Below are positions 42,975 through 52,642 of a stretch of DNA of 64,000 nucleotides, piece by piece. A program made the position numbers and the translations under genes. The stretch's first letter is position 1, and every line of letters starts with the position of its first letter. The notes under the pieces were generated by a model, which ran no database searches, had not been told where the DNA came from, and worked only from the letters and a program-made list of their open reading frames with translations. The stretch comes from Clostridium thermarum (lineage in GTDB: Bacteria > Bacillota > Clostridia > Clostridiales > Clostridiaceae), in the NCBI RefSeq assembly GCF_006351925.1, contig NZ_CP040924.1, forward strand, positions 1,048,501-1,112,500, given 5' to 3'.

Positions 42975-43670
42975 TTAAGCTGCTGTAGGATAACCTAACA
43001 CAATTTTATTTATTTTCCCGTCTTTAACTAATAAAACACATCCCATACAAGTTGACATATTCCAGTTGTATGACTTAATCTCGTCTTCGGTAATAATACC
43101 GCCCATATAAGTACCTTCACTATATTCGCTAAAGTAATTATCTGGTCTTAATTGGTGCAAAACTATATATATATTTGCGTCTTGATTGTCAGCGTTCTTA
43201 GGTAATGACTTGAACTTCATTTCCTTTAAATCTGCAATATTATCTCCTACTTTAACACCATTAATAGAATATTTACTTCCTGTAATCACATATCTTAACG
43301 CATTACTATCCTCTATTTTTTTATTATCAAAGCCTAAGTCAAAATCTATTTCTATATCGTCATATACTGCTACTGCAAAATATTGAGGCTCTGAACAGGC
43401 AGGTGGAGTAACTTTATAATGCTTTATCTCCTTTGGGTCTCCCAAGTTACTTATTATGTCTTTGTAATTAGCTTGTAGAATTGGTTTACCATTGATTAAT
43501 GTATCTTTTAATGTAAAATCATTAGTCTTTTTATCATTGGTGGTACTTAAAGTTTCCGTTGAAGCTTTGTTCTGGAAGCTTTCATTAGTTTTTCCTTTCG
43601 TCTGACAACCAATCATTACTCCCGTGATTAAGAGTAATCCAAGTGTTAGTGCCATTACTTTCTTCAACAT
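42975..43670 (-). CDS. Putative lipoprotein of unknown function
   Basis: 231 residues. It starts with a lipoprotein signal peptide MLKKVMALTLGLLLITGVMI followed by GC (lipobox Cys at about 22), then a Ser/Thr/Asn/Lys-rich linker and a compact beta-rich domain. Residues LGDPKEIKHYKVTPPACSEP and YVITGSKYSINGVKVGDNI suggest an SmpA/BamE-like or copper-amine-oxidase-like small fold, but I do not recognise a family. Start ATG with GGGTGAT. It lies between two mobile-element remains, so may be accessory DNA. Confidence 0.75.
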   Translation of the reverse strand: MLKKVMALTLGLLLITGVMIGCQTKGKTNESFQNKASTETLSTTNDKKTNDFTLKDTLINGKPILQANYKDIISNLGDPKEIKHYKVTPPACSEPQYFAVAVYDDIEIDFDLGFDNKKIEDSNALRYVITGSKYSINGVKVGDNIADLKEMKFKSLPKNADNQDANIYIVLHQLRPDNYFSEYSEGTYMGGIITEDEIKSYNWNMSTCMGCVLLVKDGKINKIVLGYPTAA

Positions 43671-43679
43671 ATAAATCAC

Positions 43680-43950
43680 CCTATTAAACTAATTATTTTT
43701 TGTAATTATTTTACTATATAATTAGTGTTTTTAGCAATTATAAAGTACCGAAAGGTAATATTTTTTTCTTACAATGCCCTTCCGCCGGAACTGGAAATAG
43801 TGTAGGATAAAAAAGTAAGAGCACCCTCAATATGTCCTGGCTGACATAAATATGAATGAGAGTGCTCCACTTAAGCAAGATGATAATATTATATTTATTC
43901 AAGGATGTCAACAGCTATTCTGACTTGATGGACTAGATAGGCCTGGTACA
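43680..43950. other. Gene-free stretch with an inverted repeat
   Basis: A minus-strand promoter-like region for the lipoprotein gene occupies 43690-43760. GAGCACCCTCA near 43821 and TGAGAGTGCTC near 43857 form an imperfect inverted repeat with one mismatch and may be a transposon end. No coding frame was found. Confidence 0.45.
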
Positions 43951-44163
43951 GAGGAATACATACTAACTCATCTTAAAGTTGCAGGTTTAGGAACACCATT
44001 GTTTACTGATGAAGCTATCAATGAGATATTTCAGTATACTGCAGGGATACCTAGAAAAATAAACAATCTTTGTGAGAAATGCTTGTTGGAAGGATATATT
44101 CATGAGAAAAAACTTATTGATGATATTTTAGTAAAAAGAGTTATAAAGAATGAGTTTGAATAA
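43951..44163 (+). pseudogene. Remnant of an ExeA/TniB-like transposition ATPase
   Basis: An open frame of 70 codons without a start reads EYILTHLKVAGLGTPLFTDE, then AINEIFQYTAGIPRKINNLC, EKCLLEGY and a Lys-rich end. This is the C-terminal sensor-2 part of AAA ATPases of the ExeA/TniB/TnsC-like group that help DDE transposases. The Walker motifs and the transposase partner are missing. Stops interrupt the sequence upstream (TAG near 43937), so it is a decayed fragment. Confidence 0.75.
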
Positions 44164-44170
44164 TATCTAC

Positions 44171-44193
44171 GCTGCCATTTAGGCAGCATTTTT
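44171..44193 (+). terminator. Intrinsic terminator after the ATPase remnant
   Basis: GCTGCC-ATTTA-GGCAGC followed by ATTTTTT. Confidence 0.85.
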
Positions 44194-44445
44194 TAAAATC
44201 ATACAAAATGAAAGCATTGTTAGTATTGCAATAGATAGTAAAAATAAGTTTTATGCACAGACAAACGATTTTAAGAATAGCAAATGCAAAATCTATTGTT
44301 ATAGTGATATATAGAGTGGAACAAGGCTTATGTTTTAGAGATAAAAAATCGTTAATGCATCAGCTCCGTTTTAATTTAATCTAAGGCCCCCATTACCACA
44401 ACTTACTTGTGGACTAACAAATTTCATTATCATACAATTAATTAG
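44194..44445. other. A/T-rich gap before uvrB
   Basis: About 250 bases with no ORF above background, no strong hairpin and no repeat of the families noted elsewhere. The only clear signals are at its right end (promoter and operator of uvrB). Confidence 0.5.
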
Positions 44446-44474
44446 TTGACATATAAAATGCAAAAGGATAGAAT
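44446..44474 (+). promoter_or_regulatory. Promoter of uvrB-uvrA
   Basis: A perfect TTGACA (44446-44451), a 17-base spacer and TAGAAT (44469-44474). The start point is expected near 44481, just before the LexA-like box. A second TATAAT at 44533-44538 lacks a good -35. Confidence 0.75.
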
Positions 44475-44483
44475 ATTAGATGA

Positions 44484-44497
44484 CGAACTTATATTCG
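44484..44497. promoter_or_regulatory. LexA-box-like operator of uvrB-uvrA
   Basis: CGAACTTATATTCG, inside the dyad ACGAAC...ATTCGT, matches the Firmicute SOS box CGAAC-N4-GTTCG with one mismatch in the core GAAC-N4-GTTC. Placed just after the start point, it fits repression by LexA. uvrBA are SOS genes in Bacillus and Clostridium. Confidence 0.65.
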
Positions 44498-44570
44498 TGA
44501 TTCTATTCATGATTATACACTTAAAAGTAGGTTATAATGTAAAGAGAATAAGTTAAGCGGAGATGGTGGT

Positions 44571-46565
44571 ATGGGAGAATTTAAGATTAAATCCAGCTAT
44601 AAGCCTACCGGTGACCAGCCGGCAGCTATAGATAAATTGGTTAAATCCATTCAGGCCGGCAATAGGGGGCAGACCCTCTTGGGAGTTACCGGTTCCGGTA
44701 AGACCTTTACGATGGCCAATATTATAGAAAGAGTTCAGAAGCCTACCTTGGTTTTGGCCCATAATAAGACCCTGGCTGCACAGCTTTGTTCAGAGTTTAG
44801 AGAGTTTTTCCCGGACAGTGCCGTAGAGTATTTCGTATCTTATTACGATTACTACCAACCTGAGGCATATGTTCCGCAGACAGATACCTTCATAGAAAAG
44901 GATGCCTCTATCAATGATGAAATTGAAAGGTTAAGACACTCTGCCACTTCAGCTCTTTTTGAGAGAAGAGATGTAATTATAGTGGCTTCAGTTTCTTGTA
45001 TATACGGCTTGGGTAATCCGGAAGAATATAAGAACCTGACTATTTCTTTGAGACAGGGTATGCAGAAGGATAGAGACGAAATAATAAAGAAGCTTGTAGA
45101 AATACAATATGAAAGAAATGAAATAGATTTTCACCGTGGTACCTTCAGAGTTAGGGGGGACGTGTTAGACATCGTACCTTCAAACTCAGTATCCAGAGGA
45201 ATCAGGGTGGAGTTTTTTGGTGATGAAATTGATAGAATCCGGGAATTTGATATATTGACTGGAGAACTTTTAAAGGACCTAAAGCATGTATCCATATTCC
45301 CGGCCTCCCACTTTGCTACTTCAGCAGAACGTCTTGAAGTGGCCATAAGGAAAATAGAAGAGGAATTAGAGGAGAGACTTAAAGAACTAATAGCCCAGGA
45401 TAAGGTGCTGGAAGCTCAACGATTAAAACAAAGGACAAATTTTGATATAGAGATGATGAGAGAGGTTGGCTACTGCAGTGGTATAGAAAACTATTCCAGA
45501 ATATTGGATGGAAGAGACCCTGGGACACCACCTCAGACACTTTTAGACTATTTTCCTGAAGACTTTCTGCTGTTTATAGACGAAAGCCACGTTACCCTTC
45601 CACAGGTAAGAGCCATGTATGCCGGTGATCGGTCCAGAAAGAACACTTTAGTGGACTATGGCTTCAGACTGCCTTCTGCCTTTGACAACAGACCTCTTAA
45701 ATTTGAAGAGTTTGAACAAAAGATTAAGCAGGTTGTCTTTGTCAGTGCTACACCTGCAGCCTATGAACTTGACCATTCCAGTGAGGTTGCAGAACAGATT
45801 ATAAGACCTACAGGCCTGTTAGATCCTGAGATAGTACTCAAGCCTGTAAAAGGTCAGATAGACGATTTGTATGCCAATATTCAGGAAACCATAGCCAAGG
45901 GCTTTAGAATACTGGTAACAACCTTGACCAAGAGAATGGCAGAGGATCTGACTAAATATTTAAAGGATCTTAATGTTAAGACAACTTATCTTCATTCTGA
46001 CATCGATACTATAGAAAGAATGAAGATTATCAGAGATCTTAGGGCAGGTGAATTTGACGTTCTAGTTGGTATAAACCTTTTAAGAGAAGGTTTGGACATT
46101 CCTGAAGTTGCCCTGGTGGCTATCTTGGATGCTGACAAGGAAGGCTTCTTAAGATCAGAGACCTCCTTGATACAGACCATCGGTAGAGCGGCCAGAAACA
46201 GTGAAAGCAAGGTTATTATGTATGCTGACGTGGTTACAAATTCCATGCAGAGGGCCATAAGTGAAACTAACAGAAGAAGAGCAATCCAGATGAAGTATAA
46301 TGAAGACCATGGAATTACACCAACTACTGTAATAAAGCAGATTAGAGATATCATTGAAGTTTCCAGGGTATCCGAGGAAGGGGCACAATACCGCAGCTTT
46401 GAAGAGGCCTTGGAAGGTACCAAGGAAAACTTAGAAAAGACCATAGAAAAATTTGAAGCAGAGATGAGGGCCGCTTCCAAAGACCTGCAATTCGAAAGGG
46501 CGGCACAGCTTAGAGATCAAATCTTTGAGTTAAGGAAAAAGTTGAACAGGATCAGTAAAAGTTAA
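44571..46565 (+). CDS. uvrB: Excinuclease ABC subunit B
   Basis: 664 residues, the full family length. UvrB is the damage-verifying helicase-like core of nucleotide excision repair. Motif I is [12 protein letters not shown] (about 38-49), the beta-hairpin follows in [20 protein letters not shown], the DESH box is [13 protein letters not shown], motif VI is QTIGRAARN, and the C-terminal UvrC/UvrA-binding UVR domain ends the protein ([20 protein letters not shown]). Start ATG after GGAGATGGTGGT. It is transcribed together with uvrA 26 bases downstream. Confidence 0.98.
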   Translation: MGEFKIKSSYKPTGDQPAAIDKLVKSIQAGNRGQTLLGVTGSGKTFTMANIIERVQKPTLVLAHNKTLAAQLCSEFREFFPDSAVEYFVSYYDYYQPEAYVPQTDTFIEKDASINDEIERLRHSATSALFERRDVIIVASVSCIYGLGNPEEYKNLTISLRQGMQKDRDEIIKKLVEIQYERNEIDFHRGTFRVRGDVLDIVPSNSVSRGIRVEFFGDEIDRIREFDILTGELLKDLKHVSIFPASHFATSAERLEVAIRKIEEELEERLKELIAQDKVLEAQRLKQRTNFDIEMMREVGYCSGIENYSRILDGRDPGTPPQTLLDYFPEDFLLFIDESHVTLPQVRAMYAGDRSRKNTLVDYGFRLPSAFDNRPLKFEEFEQKIKQVVFVSATPAAYELDHSSEVAEQIIRPTGLLDPEIVLKPVKGQIDDLYANIQETIAKGFRILVTTLTKRMAEDLTKYLKDLNVKTTYLHSDIDTIERMKIIRDLRAGEFDVLVGINLLREGLDIPEVALVAILDADKEGFLRSETSLIQTIGRAARNSESKVIMYADVVTNSMQRAISETNRRRAIQMKYNEDHGITPTTVIKQIRDIIEVSRVSEEGAQYRSFEEALEGTKENLEKTIEKFEAEMRAASKDLQFERAAQLRDQIFELRKKLNRISKS

Positions 46566-46591
46566 TTGAGAGAGAATTGAGGTTGAAATAC

Positions 46592-49414
46592 ATGAGAGAG
46601 ACTATAAAGATTAAGGGGGCCAGAGTTCATAATCTTAAGAATGTGGACCTTGAAATACCAAGAGATAAGCTTGTGGTATTTACAGGATTGTCCGGTTCGG
46701 GTAAGTCTTCTTTGGCCTTTGATACCCTATATGCTGAAGGCCAGAGAAGATATGTAGAATCACTTTCTTCTTATGCAAGAATGTTCTTAGGACAGATGGA
46801 TAAGCCTGACGTGGACTATATTGAAGGCTTGTCACCGGCTATTTCCATAGATCAAAAGACTACCAGCAGAAATCCCCGTTCCACTGTTGGTACAGTTACA
46901 GAAATATACGATTACCTGAGACTGCTCTATGCCAGAATAGGTATACCTCACTGTCCTAAGTGCGGTAAGGAAATCCAGCAGCAGTCAGTAGACCAAATGG
47001 TAGATAAGGTTATGGAGCTTCCTGAAAGAAGCAAGATACAGGTCATTGCTCCTATAGTCCGAGGAAGAAAAGGAGAACATGAAAAAGTAATCGAAAATAT
47101 AAAGAAGAATGGCTTTGTAAGGGCCAGAATTGACGGGGAAATCTACGACTTGTCCGAAGACGAAGTAAAGCTTCAAAAGAATATAAAGCATACTATTGAA
47201 GCAGTTGCAGACAGATTGGTAGTAAAGGCAGACATAAGAAGCCGTTTGGCAGATTCTATCGAAACCGCCCTAAAATTAGCAGAAGGACTTGTAATTATAA
47301 ATGTCATGGACGGTGAGGATATTTTATTCAGTGAAAAGTTTGCCTGTGCTGAATGCGGCATCAGTATAGATGAATTGGCTCCAAGATTATTTTCCTTTAA
47401 CTCACCTTTCGGAAAGTGCGACCATTGTGATGGTCTAGGTACTTTATTGGAGATAGATGAGAACCTGGTCTTGCCGGACAGGAGCAAGAGCATCTTAGAA
47501 GGTGCCTTTGCCACATGGGGGGAGGGAAGATTAAAGGAAGACTCCTGGACTTACAGCGTAATGACAGCCTTGAGTGAAAAATATAAATTCGATTTAAATA
47601 CTCCAATAAATGAACTGCCTGATAAAATTGTGGACATTTTGCTTTACGGTACTAAAGGTGAAAAGGTCCTTGTAAAGTATGATAAAGAGTTTTCTTCCGG
47701 TGAATTCTGGCACAGCTTTGAAGGGGAAATTAACTCCTTAAAGAGACGGTATATGGAGACCAATTCCGACTATATAAAGGCAGAAATAGAGCAGTTCATG
47801 AGTGACAACCCATGTCCTAAATGTAAGGGGGCCAGATTAAAGCCGGAAGCTCTGGCTGTGACTGTAGGAAATAAAAATATAAATGAATTCTGCAGACTTT
47901 CTATAAAAGATGAACTGGATTTCATAAATAATCTGGAACTTTCTGTGAAGAATAAGATTATAAGTGATCAGATTGTGAAAGAAATAAGCAGCAGATTGAA
48001 ATTTTTAGTGGATGTGGGGCTGGATTATCTGGACTTGGCCAGAACCGCAGGAACACTTTCCGGAGGAGAGGCACAGAGAATCAGACTGGCTACTCAGATA
48101 GGCTCATCCTTGGTAGGTGTGCTCTATATATTGGATGAACCAAGCATAGGACTTCATCAGAGGGACAATGATAAGCTCATTGCAACCTTGAAGCATTTAC
48201 GGGATATCGGTAATACACTTGTAGTTGTTGAGCATGATGAGGATACCATAAGGGCAGCGGATTTTGTAGTGGATATCGGTCCGGGAGCAGGAGAGCATGG
48301 TGGTAATATAATTGCAGCCGGTCCACTGGATGTGATTAAGTCCACTGAAGCATCTATTACAGGACAATATTTGACCGGTAAAAAGAAGATAGAGGTACCG
48401 GACCAGAGGAGAAAGCCAAATGGAAACTGGATTAAGGTTAAGGGGGCCAGGGAAAATAACCTTAAGAATATAAATGTGGATTTCCCGCTGGGGGTATTCA
48501 CTGCAGTTACCGGAGTATCCGGTTCCGGAAAGAGTACCTTGGTAAATGAAATCCTGTATAAGGGCTTATATAAGCTGATCAACAAGTCAAGAGCCATCCC
48601 GGGAGCTCACAGGGAGATACTTGGGTATGAAAATATAGATAAGATTATCGACATAGATCAAAGTCCTATAGGAAGAACTCCAAGATCAAATCCTGCCACC
48701 TATACCGGTGTTTTTGATATCATAAGAGAAATCTATGCCAACTCTTCAGAAGCAAAGCTAAGAGGCTACAAGCCCGGAAGATTCAGCTTTAATGTGAAGG
48801 GCGGCCGCTGTGAGGCCTGTTCCGGAGACGGTATAATTAAAATAGAAATGCAGTTCCTCTCCGATGTTTATGTACCCTGTGAAGTCTGCAAGGGTAAGAG
48901 GTATAACAGAGAAACTCTTGAGGTGAAGTACAAGGGTAAAAATATAGATGACCTTTTAAACATGACTGTAGAAGAGGCCTTGGAGTTCTTTGAAAATATT
49001 CCAAGGGTAAAAAATAAGATTCAAACCTTATATGATGTAGGCTTAGGCTATATAAGGCTTGGCCAACCTTCAACACAACTATCCGGAGGAGAGGCTCAAA
49101 GAATTAAATTGGCCTATGAGCTTTCGAAGAAAAGCACCGGAAAGACCCTGTACATCTTGGATGAACCTACTACCGGTCTTCATATTGATGACGTCAGAAG
49201 GTTGATACAAATACTGCAAAGGCTTGTAGATGCAGGCAATACTGTTATAGTTATCGAGCACAATCTGGATGTTATAAAATGTGTTGACTATATCATAGAT
49301 TTAGGGCCTGAAGGCGGAGCTAAAGGTGGAACTGTCATTGCCACCGGTACACCGGAGGAAATAAGTGTAAATAAAAATTCTTATACGGGACAATATCTTA
49401 AAAAGATGTTATAA
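46592..49414 (+). CDS. uvrA: Excinuclease ABC subunit A
   Basis: 940 residues. UvrA finds DNA damage as a dimer and loads UvrB. It shows two ABC modules, with Walker [10 protein letters not shown] near residue 31 and GVSGSGKST near 640, two LSGGEAQRI(R/K)LA signatures (about 490 and 830), and zinc-finger cysteines in [16 protein letters not shown]...[20 protein letters not shown] and [10 protein letters not shown]...[13 protein letters not shown] 46592 was chosen (GAGGT eight bases upstream); a TTG 15 bases earlier is in frame but unlikely. A terminator follows. Confidence 0.98.
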   Translation: MRETIKIKGARVHNLKNVDLEIPRDKLVVFTGLSGSGKSSLAFDTLYAEGQRRYVESLSSYARMFLGQMDKPDVDYIEGLSPAISIDQKTTSRNPRSTVGTVTEIYDYLRLLYARIGIPHCPKCGKEIQQQSVDQMVDKVMELPERSKIQVIAPIVRGRKGEHEKVIENIKKNGFVRARIDGEIYDLSEDEVKLQKNIKHTIEAVADRLVVKADIRSRLADSIETALKLAEGLVIINVMDGEDILFSEKFACAECGISIDELAPRLFSFNSPFGKCDHCDGLGTLLEIDENLVLPDRSKSILEGAFATWGEGRLKEDSWTYSVMTALSEKYKFDLNTPINELPDKIVDILLYGTKGEKVLVKYDKEFSSGEFWHSFEGEINSLKRRYMETNSDYIKAEIEQFMSDNPCPKCKGARLKPEALAVTVGNKNINEFCRLSIKDELDFINNLELSVKNKIISDQIVKEISSRLKFLVDVGLDYLDLARTAGTLSGGEAQRIRLATQIGSSLVGVLYILDEPSIGLHQRDNDKLIATLKHLRDIGNTLVVVEHDEDTIRAADFVVDIGPGAGEHGGNIIAAGPLDVIKSTEASITGQYLTGKKKIEVPDQRRKPNGNWIKVKGARENNLKNINVDFPLGVFTAVTGVSGSGKSTLVNEILYKGLYKLINKSRAIPGAHREILGYENIDKIIDIDQSPIGRTPRSNPATYTGVFDIIREIYANSSEAKLRGYKPGRFSFNVKGGRCEACSGDGIIKIEMQFLSDVYVPCEVCKGKRYNRETLEVKYKGKNIDDLLNMTVEEALEFFENIPRVKNKIQTLYDVGLGYIRLGQPSTQLSGGEAQRIKLAYELSKKSTGKTLYILDEPTTGLHIDDVRRLIQILQRLVDAGNTVIVIEHNLDVIKCVDYIIDLGPEGGAKGGTVIATGTPEEISVNKNSYTGQYLKKML

Positions 49415-49422
49415 TTAATTTT

Positions 49423-49455
49423 AGACTAGCATAAAGTATTTAATGCTAGTCTTTA
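49423..49455 (+). terminator. Terminator-like hairpin after uvrA
   Basis: AGACTAGCAT (49423-49432) pairs perfectly with ATGCTAGTCT (49443-49452), followed by only TT and A/T-rich sequence. It is probably a weak terminator. Confidence 0.65.
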
Positions 49456-49480
49456 AAATATTATTATGGCAGGTGATATT

Positions 49481-49918
49481 ATGATAGATTATGCAAGTAT
49501 TTTCAGGCCTATTTTTATTATTCTATTCATACTGATTATATACATTATTATATTTATGGCTTTAAGGATTATGTATAAGGATGTTAAAAATGGGGATAAA
49601 AAGAAGATTTTAAAAAAGTCCTGGGGGTTAGAAGTAATTGCAGCTCCTGAGAATTCCAATCTGGGCAAAGGCAGCATTATTCCTATAAACCGCTTGATTA
49701 CCATTGGCCGAAAGGAAGACAATATGGTTATTTTAAATGATCCCTATGCTTCCGGCTATCACGCAAAGGTGTATGTAAGAAATACGGACTACTATCTTGA
49801 GGACCTGAACAGTACCAACGGTACTCTGCTAAATGAAGAAAAGGTTGAAGGCAAGGTCATGCTGGAACCTGGAGATGAGATACGCATTGGTACTACCTTG
49901 TTTAAGGTAATAGGATAA
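49481..49918 (+). CDS. Membrane-anchored FHA-domain protein
   Basis: 145 residues. An N-terminal membrane helix (about 6-27) is followed by a short basic linker and a C-terminal FHA domain (about 68-145) with the phosphothreonine-binding pattern ITIGRKEDNMVI...GYHAKVYVR...DLNSTNGTLLNEEKV. FHA domains read Thr phosphorylation by PknB-type kinases. The next two genes are FtsW/RodA and a transpeptidase, as in the actinobacterial fha-rodA-pbpA cluster, which suggests phosphorylation-dependent control of wall synthesis. Start ATG 49481 has GGTGAT upstream; an ATG 15 bases earlier is possible. Confidence 0.9.
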   Translation: MIDYASIFRPIFIILFILIIYIIIFMALRIMYKDVKNGDKKKILKKSWGLEVIAAPENSNLGKGSIIPINRLITIGRKEDNMVILNDPYASGYHAKVYVRNTDYYLEDLNSTNGTLLNEEKVEGKVMLEPGDEIRIGTTLFKVIG

Positions 49919-49971
49919 TTCAATGTCAGTATTATTTATGCAGATTAATAAGCTTAAAAGAAGGTGATTAC

Positions 49972-51171
49972 TTGAAGAGCAGAAGAGGAGAACTCAGGCT
50001 TTTGTTCATGACCTATTTATTATGCTTTGCTATTTTTGGAAACCTATTTGTATTAAAGCAGCCTTTTGATAAAGGGGCCCTGGTAATGGCCCTTATCATA
50101 TGTCTGCTTTTTACCTATGGCTACATAATCATCCGAAAATTTTTTCCTGATGGGGACAAATTCATAATAATGTTTACGGCAATATTTTCGGTTATAGGCA
50201 TTGGAATGCTCTATAGGCTTAATACTGCCTTGGCAATAAAACAGGTGGTGTGGTATACCCTGGGCATGGCCGGCTTTATTGCTTTGGTTGTGCTGCTGCC
50301 GGATGTAAAGACCTTTGCCAAGTACAAGTACCTATATTTGATAATTACATTAATTCTTATGTCCATGGCTACCTTTATAGGAACGGAAAGAGGCGGTGCA
50401 AAAAACTGGGTATCCTTGGGCCCCATCGGCTTTCAGCCCTCAGAACTTGGAAAACTCTTTCTCATTGCCTATCTGGCGTCGGCTTTAAAGGACTATAAGG
50501 ACATAAAAACCCTGATCCAGCCCGCGCTCATAGTGATGGTTTCCTTGGGCTTCATGGTGCTTCAGAGAGATTTGGGATCTGCTCTCATATTCTTTGGATT
50601 TTCTGTGACCATGCTGTATATTTCCACTTCTAAGTTTAAGTATGTGGCTGTTTGTCTGCTGCTGTTCTTGGCAGGTGGTTTTATCAGTTACAAGATGTTC
50701 TCTCATGTACAGACAAGAGTAGACATCTGGATAAATCCCTGGGCGGACCCAACCAACAAGGGCTATCAGCTGGTGGAATCACTAATGGCCATAGCTTCCG
50801 GCGGCTTTTTTGGCACGGGACTAGGTATGGGCCATCCAAATTTTATACCTGTGGTTGAAAGTGACTTTATCTTCGCAGCCATATGCGAGGAATTTGGTAT
50901 CTTTATGGGGTTTGGAATTATAATCTTATTCTTCCTTCTTTTCTATCGCTGCATGAGAGCCTCACTATATGTAGAAGATAAGTTTTCTCAGCTGCTGGCA
51001 GTGGGCTACAGTGCTATGATAGCCAGTCAGGTTTTAGTGATTATAGGCGGCGTGGTAGGTGCCATTCCACTTACCGGAATCACTCTGCCTATTATCAGCT
51101 ATGGAGGTACTTCCATGTTTGCTACCTTCTTTGCATTAGGTATAATACAGAAGATTTCGGAAGAAGGTTGA
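49972..51171 (+). CDS. FtsW/RodA/SpoVE family peptidoglycan glycosyltransferase
   Basis: 399 residues, ten predicted membrane helices. SEDS-family marks are GTERGGAKNWVSLGPIGFQP, then SELGKL, the catalytic-loop region FVPVVESDFIFAAICEEFG-like (seen as NFIPVVESDFIFAAICEEFG), and PLTGITLPIISYGGTSM. It polymerises lipid II together with its class B PBP partner, which is the next gene. It starts with TTG after GAAGGTGAT. Whether it serves elongation, division or sporulation cannot be told from the sequence. Confidence 0.94.
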   Translation: MKSRRGELRLLFMTYLLCFAIFGNLFVLKQPFDKGALVMALIICLLFTYGYIIIRKFFPDGDKFIIMFTAIFSVIGIGMLYRLNTALAIKQVVWYTLGMAGFIALVVLLPDVKTFAKYKYLYLIITLILMSMATFIGTERGGAKNWVSLGPIGFQPSELGKLFLIAYLASALKDYKDIKTLIQPALIVMVSLGFMVLQRDLGSALIFFGFSVTMLYISTSKFKYVAVCLLLFLAGGFISYKMFSHVQTRVDIWINPWADPTNKGYQLVESLMAIASGGFFGTGLGMGHPNFIPVVESDFIFAAICEEFGIFMGFGIIILFFLLFYRCMRASLYVEDKFSQLLAVGYSAMIASQVLVIIGGVVGAIPLTGITLPIISYGGTSMFATFFALGIIQKISEEG

Positions 51172-51195
51172 TTTTAATCGGATAAGGAGGTTATT

Positions 51196-52614
51196 ATGGG
51201 CGATTTGTCTGTTAATATAAAGAAAGTTCTTATTGTGTTTTTGTTGCTTTTTGTGGCCCTGATATCTTATTTTAGCTATTTTATAGCAGTGAAGGGGCCG
51301 GCCATCGCAAACAATTCACAGAATAAGAGACTTTGGGCTAAGAGGAATGAAGTTTTAAGAGGGACTATCTATGATAGAGATGGTAATGCCTTAACTAAAA
51401 GTGAGAAGGAGAGTACTTTAACTCAAAAGAGAGAATATACCGGTGGGGCCTTATTTGCCCATGCTCTGGGGTATGTGGACCAGAGATATGGAATAACCGG
51501 TTTGGAAGCCACTTATGATCAGGAGCTCATGGCAGATAATTCTCTTTCATATTTTGAGCTGATCAGAAATAAGGGGGAAGTTAAGGAAAAAATAGGCCAC
51601 AGCATAAAAACTACTCTGGATTCAGATGTTCAAAGGGCAGCCTATGATTTATTGGGAGACCGTAAAGGTTCTGTTGTAGTGCTTGATCCTAAGACCGGAG
51701 AAATTCTTGCTATGGTTTCAAAGCCTTCCTTTGATCCTAATAATCTGGAAGAGATATGGAAGGATATAAATGCAAATGAGGATAGGCCACTGCTGAACCG
51801 TTCTGTTTCAGGCCTATATCCTCCGGGGTCTATTTTTAAGGTAATTACGGCCGCTGCAGCACTGGAAAATATTGAAGGGGTAGAGGATAGGATCTTTGAA
51901 GACAAGGGAAAGATTGTTTTTAACAGCAAGTATTCACTGAGTAATTATGGTGGCAGTGTCATGGGAAATATCAATTTGAGAACTGCCTTTATGAAGTCCA
52001 GCAATGTGGTTTTTGGAACCTTGGCCATGGAATTAGGAAATGATAAATTAAAGGACGTGGCAGAGAAGTTTTATTTTAACCGGGACATTAAGGGCGATGG
52101 TATTGTGGTGGATAACAGCAGATTCCCGGAGATACCAAAGACCGAGCCGGGAAATATGGCTCAAAGCGGTATAGGCCAGAGCAGTATATTGGCTACTCCT
52201 ATGGAAATGGCCTTGACAGCAGCTACCATAGCCAACGGCGGAGTGATGATGAAACCAAAGCTTGTTAGTGAAGTCTTGACCTTTGAAAATGAGAGTATAA
52301 GGGTCATACCCGATGAAAAATTGGCACAGGCTACTTCCAAGGAAGTAGCAGATACCATAGGCAGCTACATGAAGGACGTTGTTACCAGCGGTACCGGTAA
52401 AGCTGCCGCTGTAAGTGGTGTACAGGTAGCTGGTAAGACAGGTACAGCAGACCATAGTGAAGAAGGTGAGCCTCATTCCTGGTTTATCGGCTTTGCTCCC
52501 TACGAAAATCCTAAAGTAGCTATAGCGGTTATTGTGGAAAAAGGAGGTACCGGCGGCGGGGCTGCTTCAAAGATAGCCTCCCGAGTTATTCAAAAGGCAC
52601 TAGAGAAGAGATAA
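51196..52614 (+). CDS. Class B penicillin-binding protein (transpeptidase, PbpA-like)
   Basis: 472 residues. One N-terminal membrane helix (about 10-32), a short pedestal (RGTIYDRDGNALTKSE, 56-70) and the transpeptidase domain from about 155. Active-site motifs are SIFK (212-215), SSN (268-270) and KTG (414-416). It crosslinks peptidoglycan outside the membrane and is the partner of the SEDS gene 24 bases upstream. The short N-terminal module and the FHA-SEDS-PBP order match actinobacterial PbpA more than division PBP2B, and it lacks PASTA domains. Confidence 0.94.
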   Translation: MGDLSVNIKKVLIVFLLLFVALISYFSYFIAVKGPAIANNSQNKRLWAKRNEVLRGTIYDRDGNALTKSEKESTLTQKREYTGGALFAHALGYVDQRYGITGLEATYDQELMADNSLSYFELIRNKGEVKEKIGHSIKTTLDSDVQRAAYDLLGDRKGSVVVLDPKTGEILAMVSKPSFDPNNLEEIWKDINANEDRPLLNRSVSGLYPPGSIFKVITAAAALENIEGVEDRIFEDKGKIVFNSKYSLSNYGGSVMGNINLRTAFMKSSNVVFGTLAMELGNDKLKDVAEKFYFNRDIKGDGIVVDNSRFPEIPKTEPGNMAQSGIGQSSILATPMEMALTAATIANGGVMMKPKLVSEVLTFENESIRVIPDEKLAQATSKEVADTIGSYMKDVVTSGTGKAAAVSGVQVAGKTGTADHSEEGEPHSWFIGFAPYENPKVAIAVIVEKGGTGGGAASKIASRVIQKALEKR

Positions 52615-52642
52615 TTTCTTTAATTTTAAGGAAGTGAGAGAA

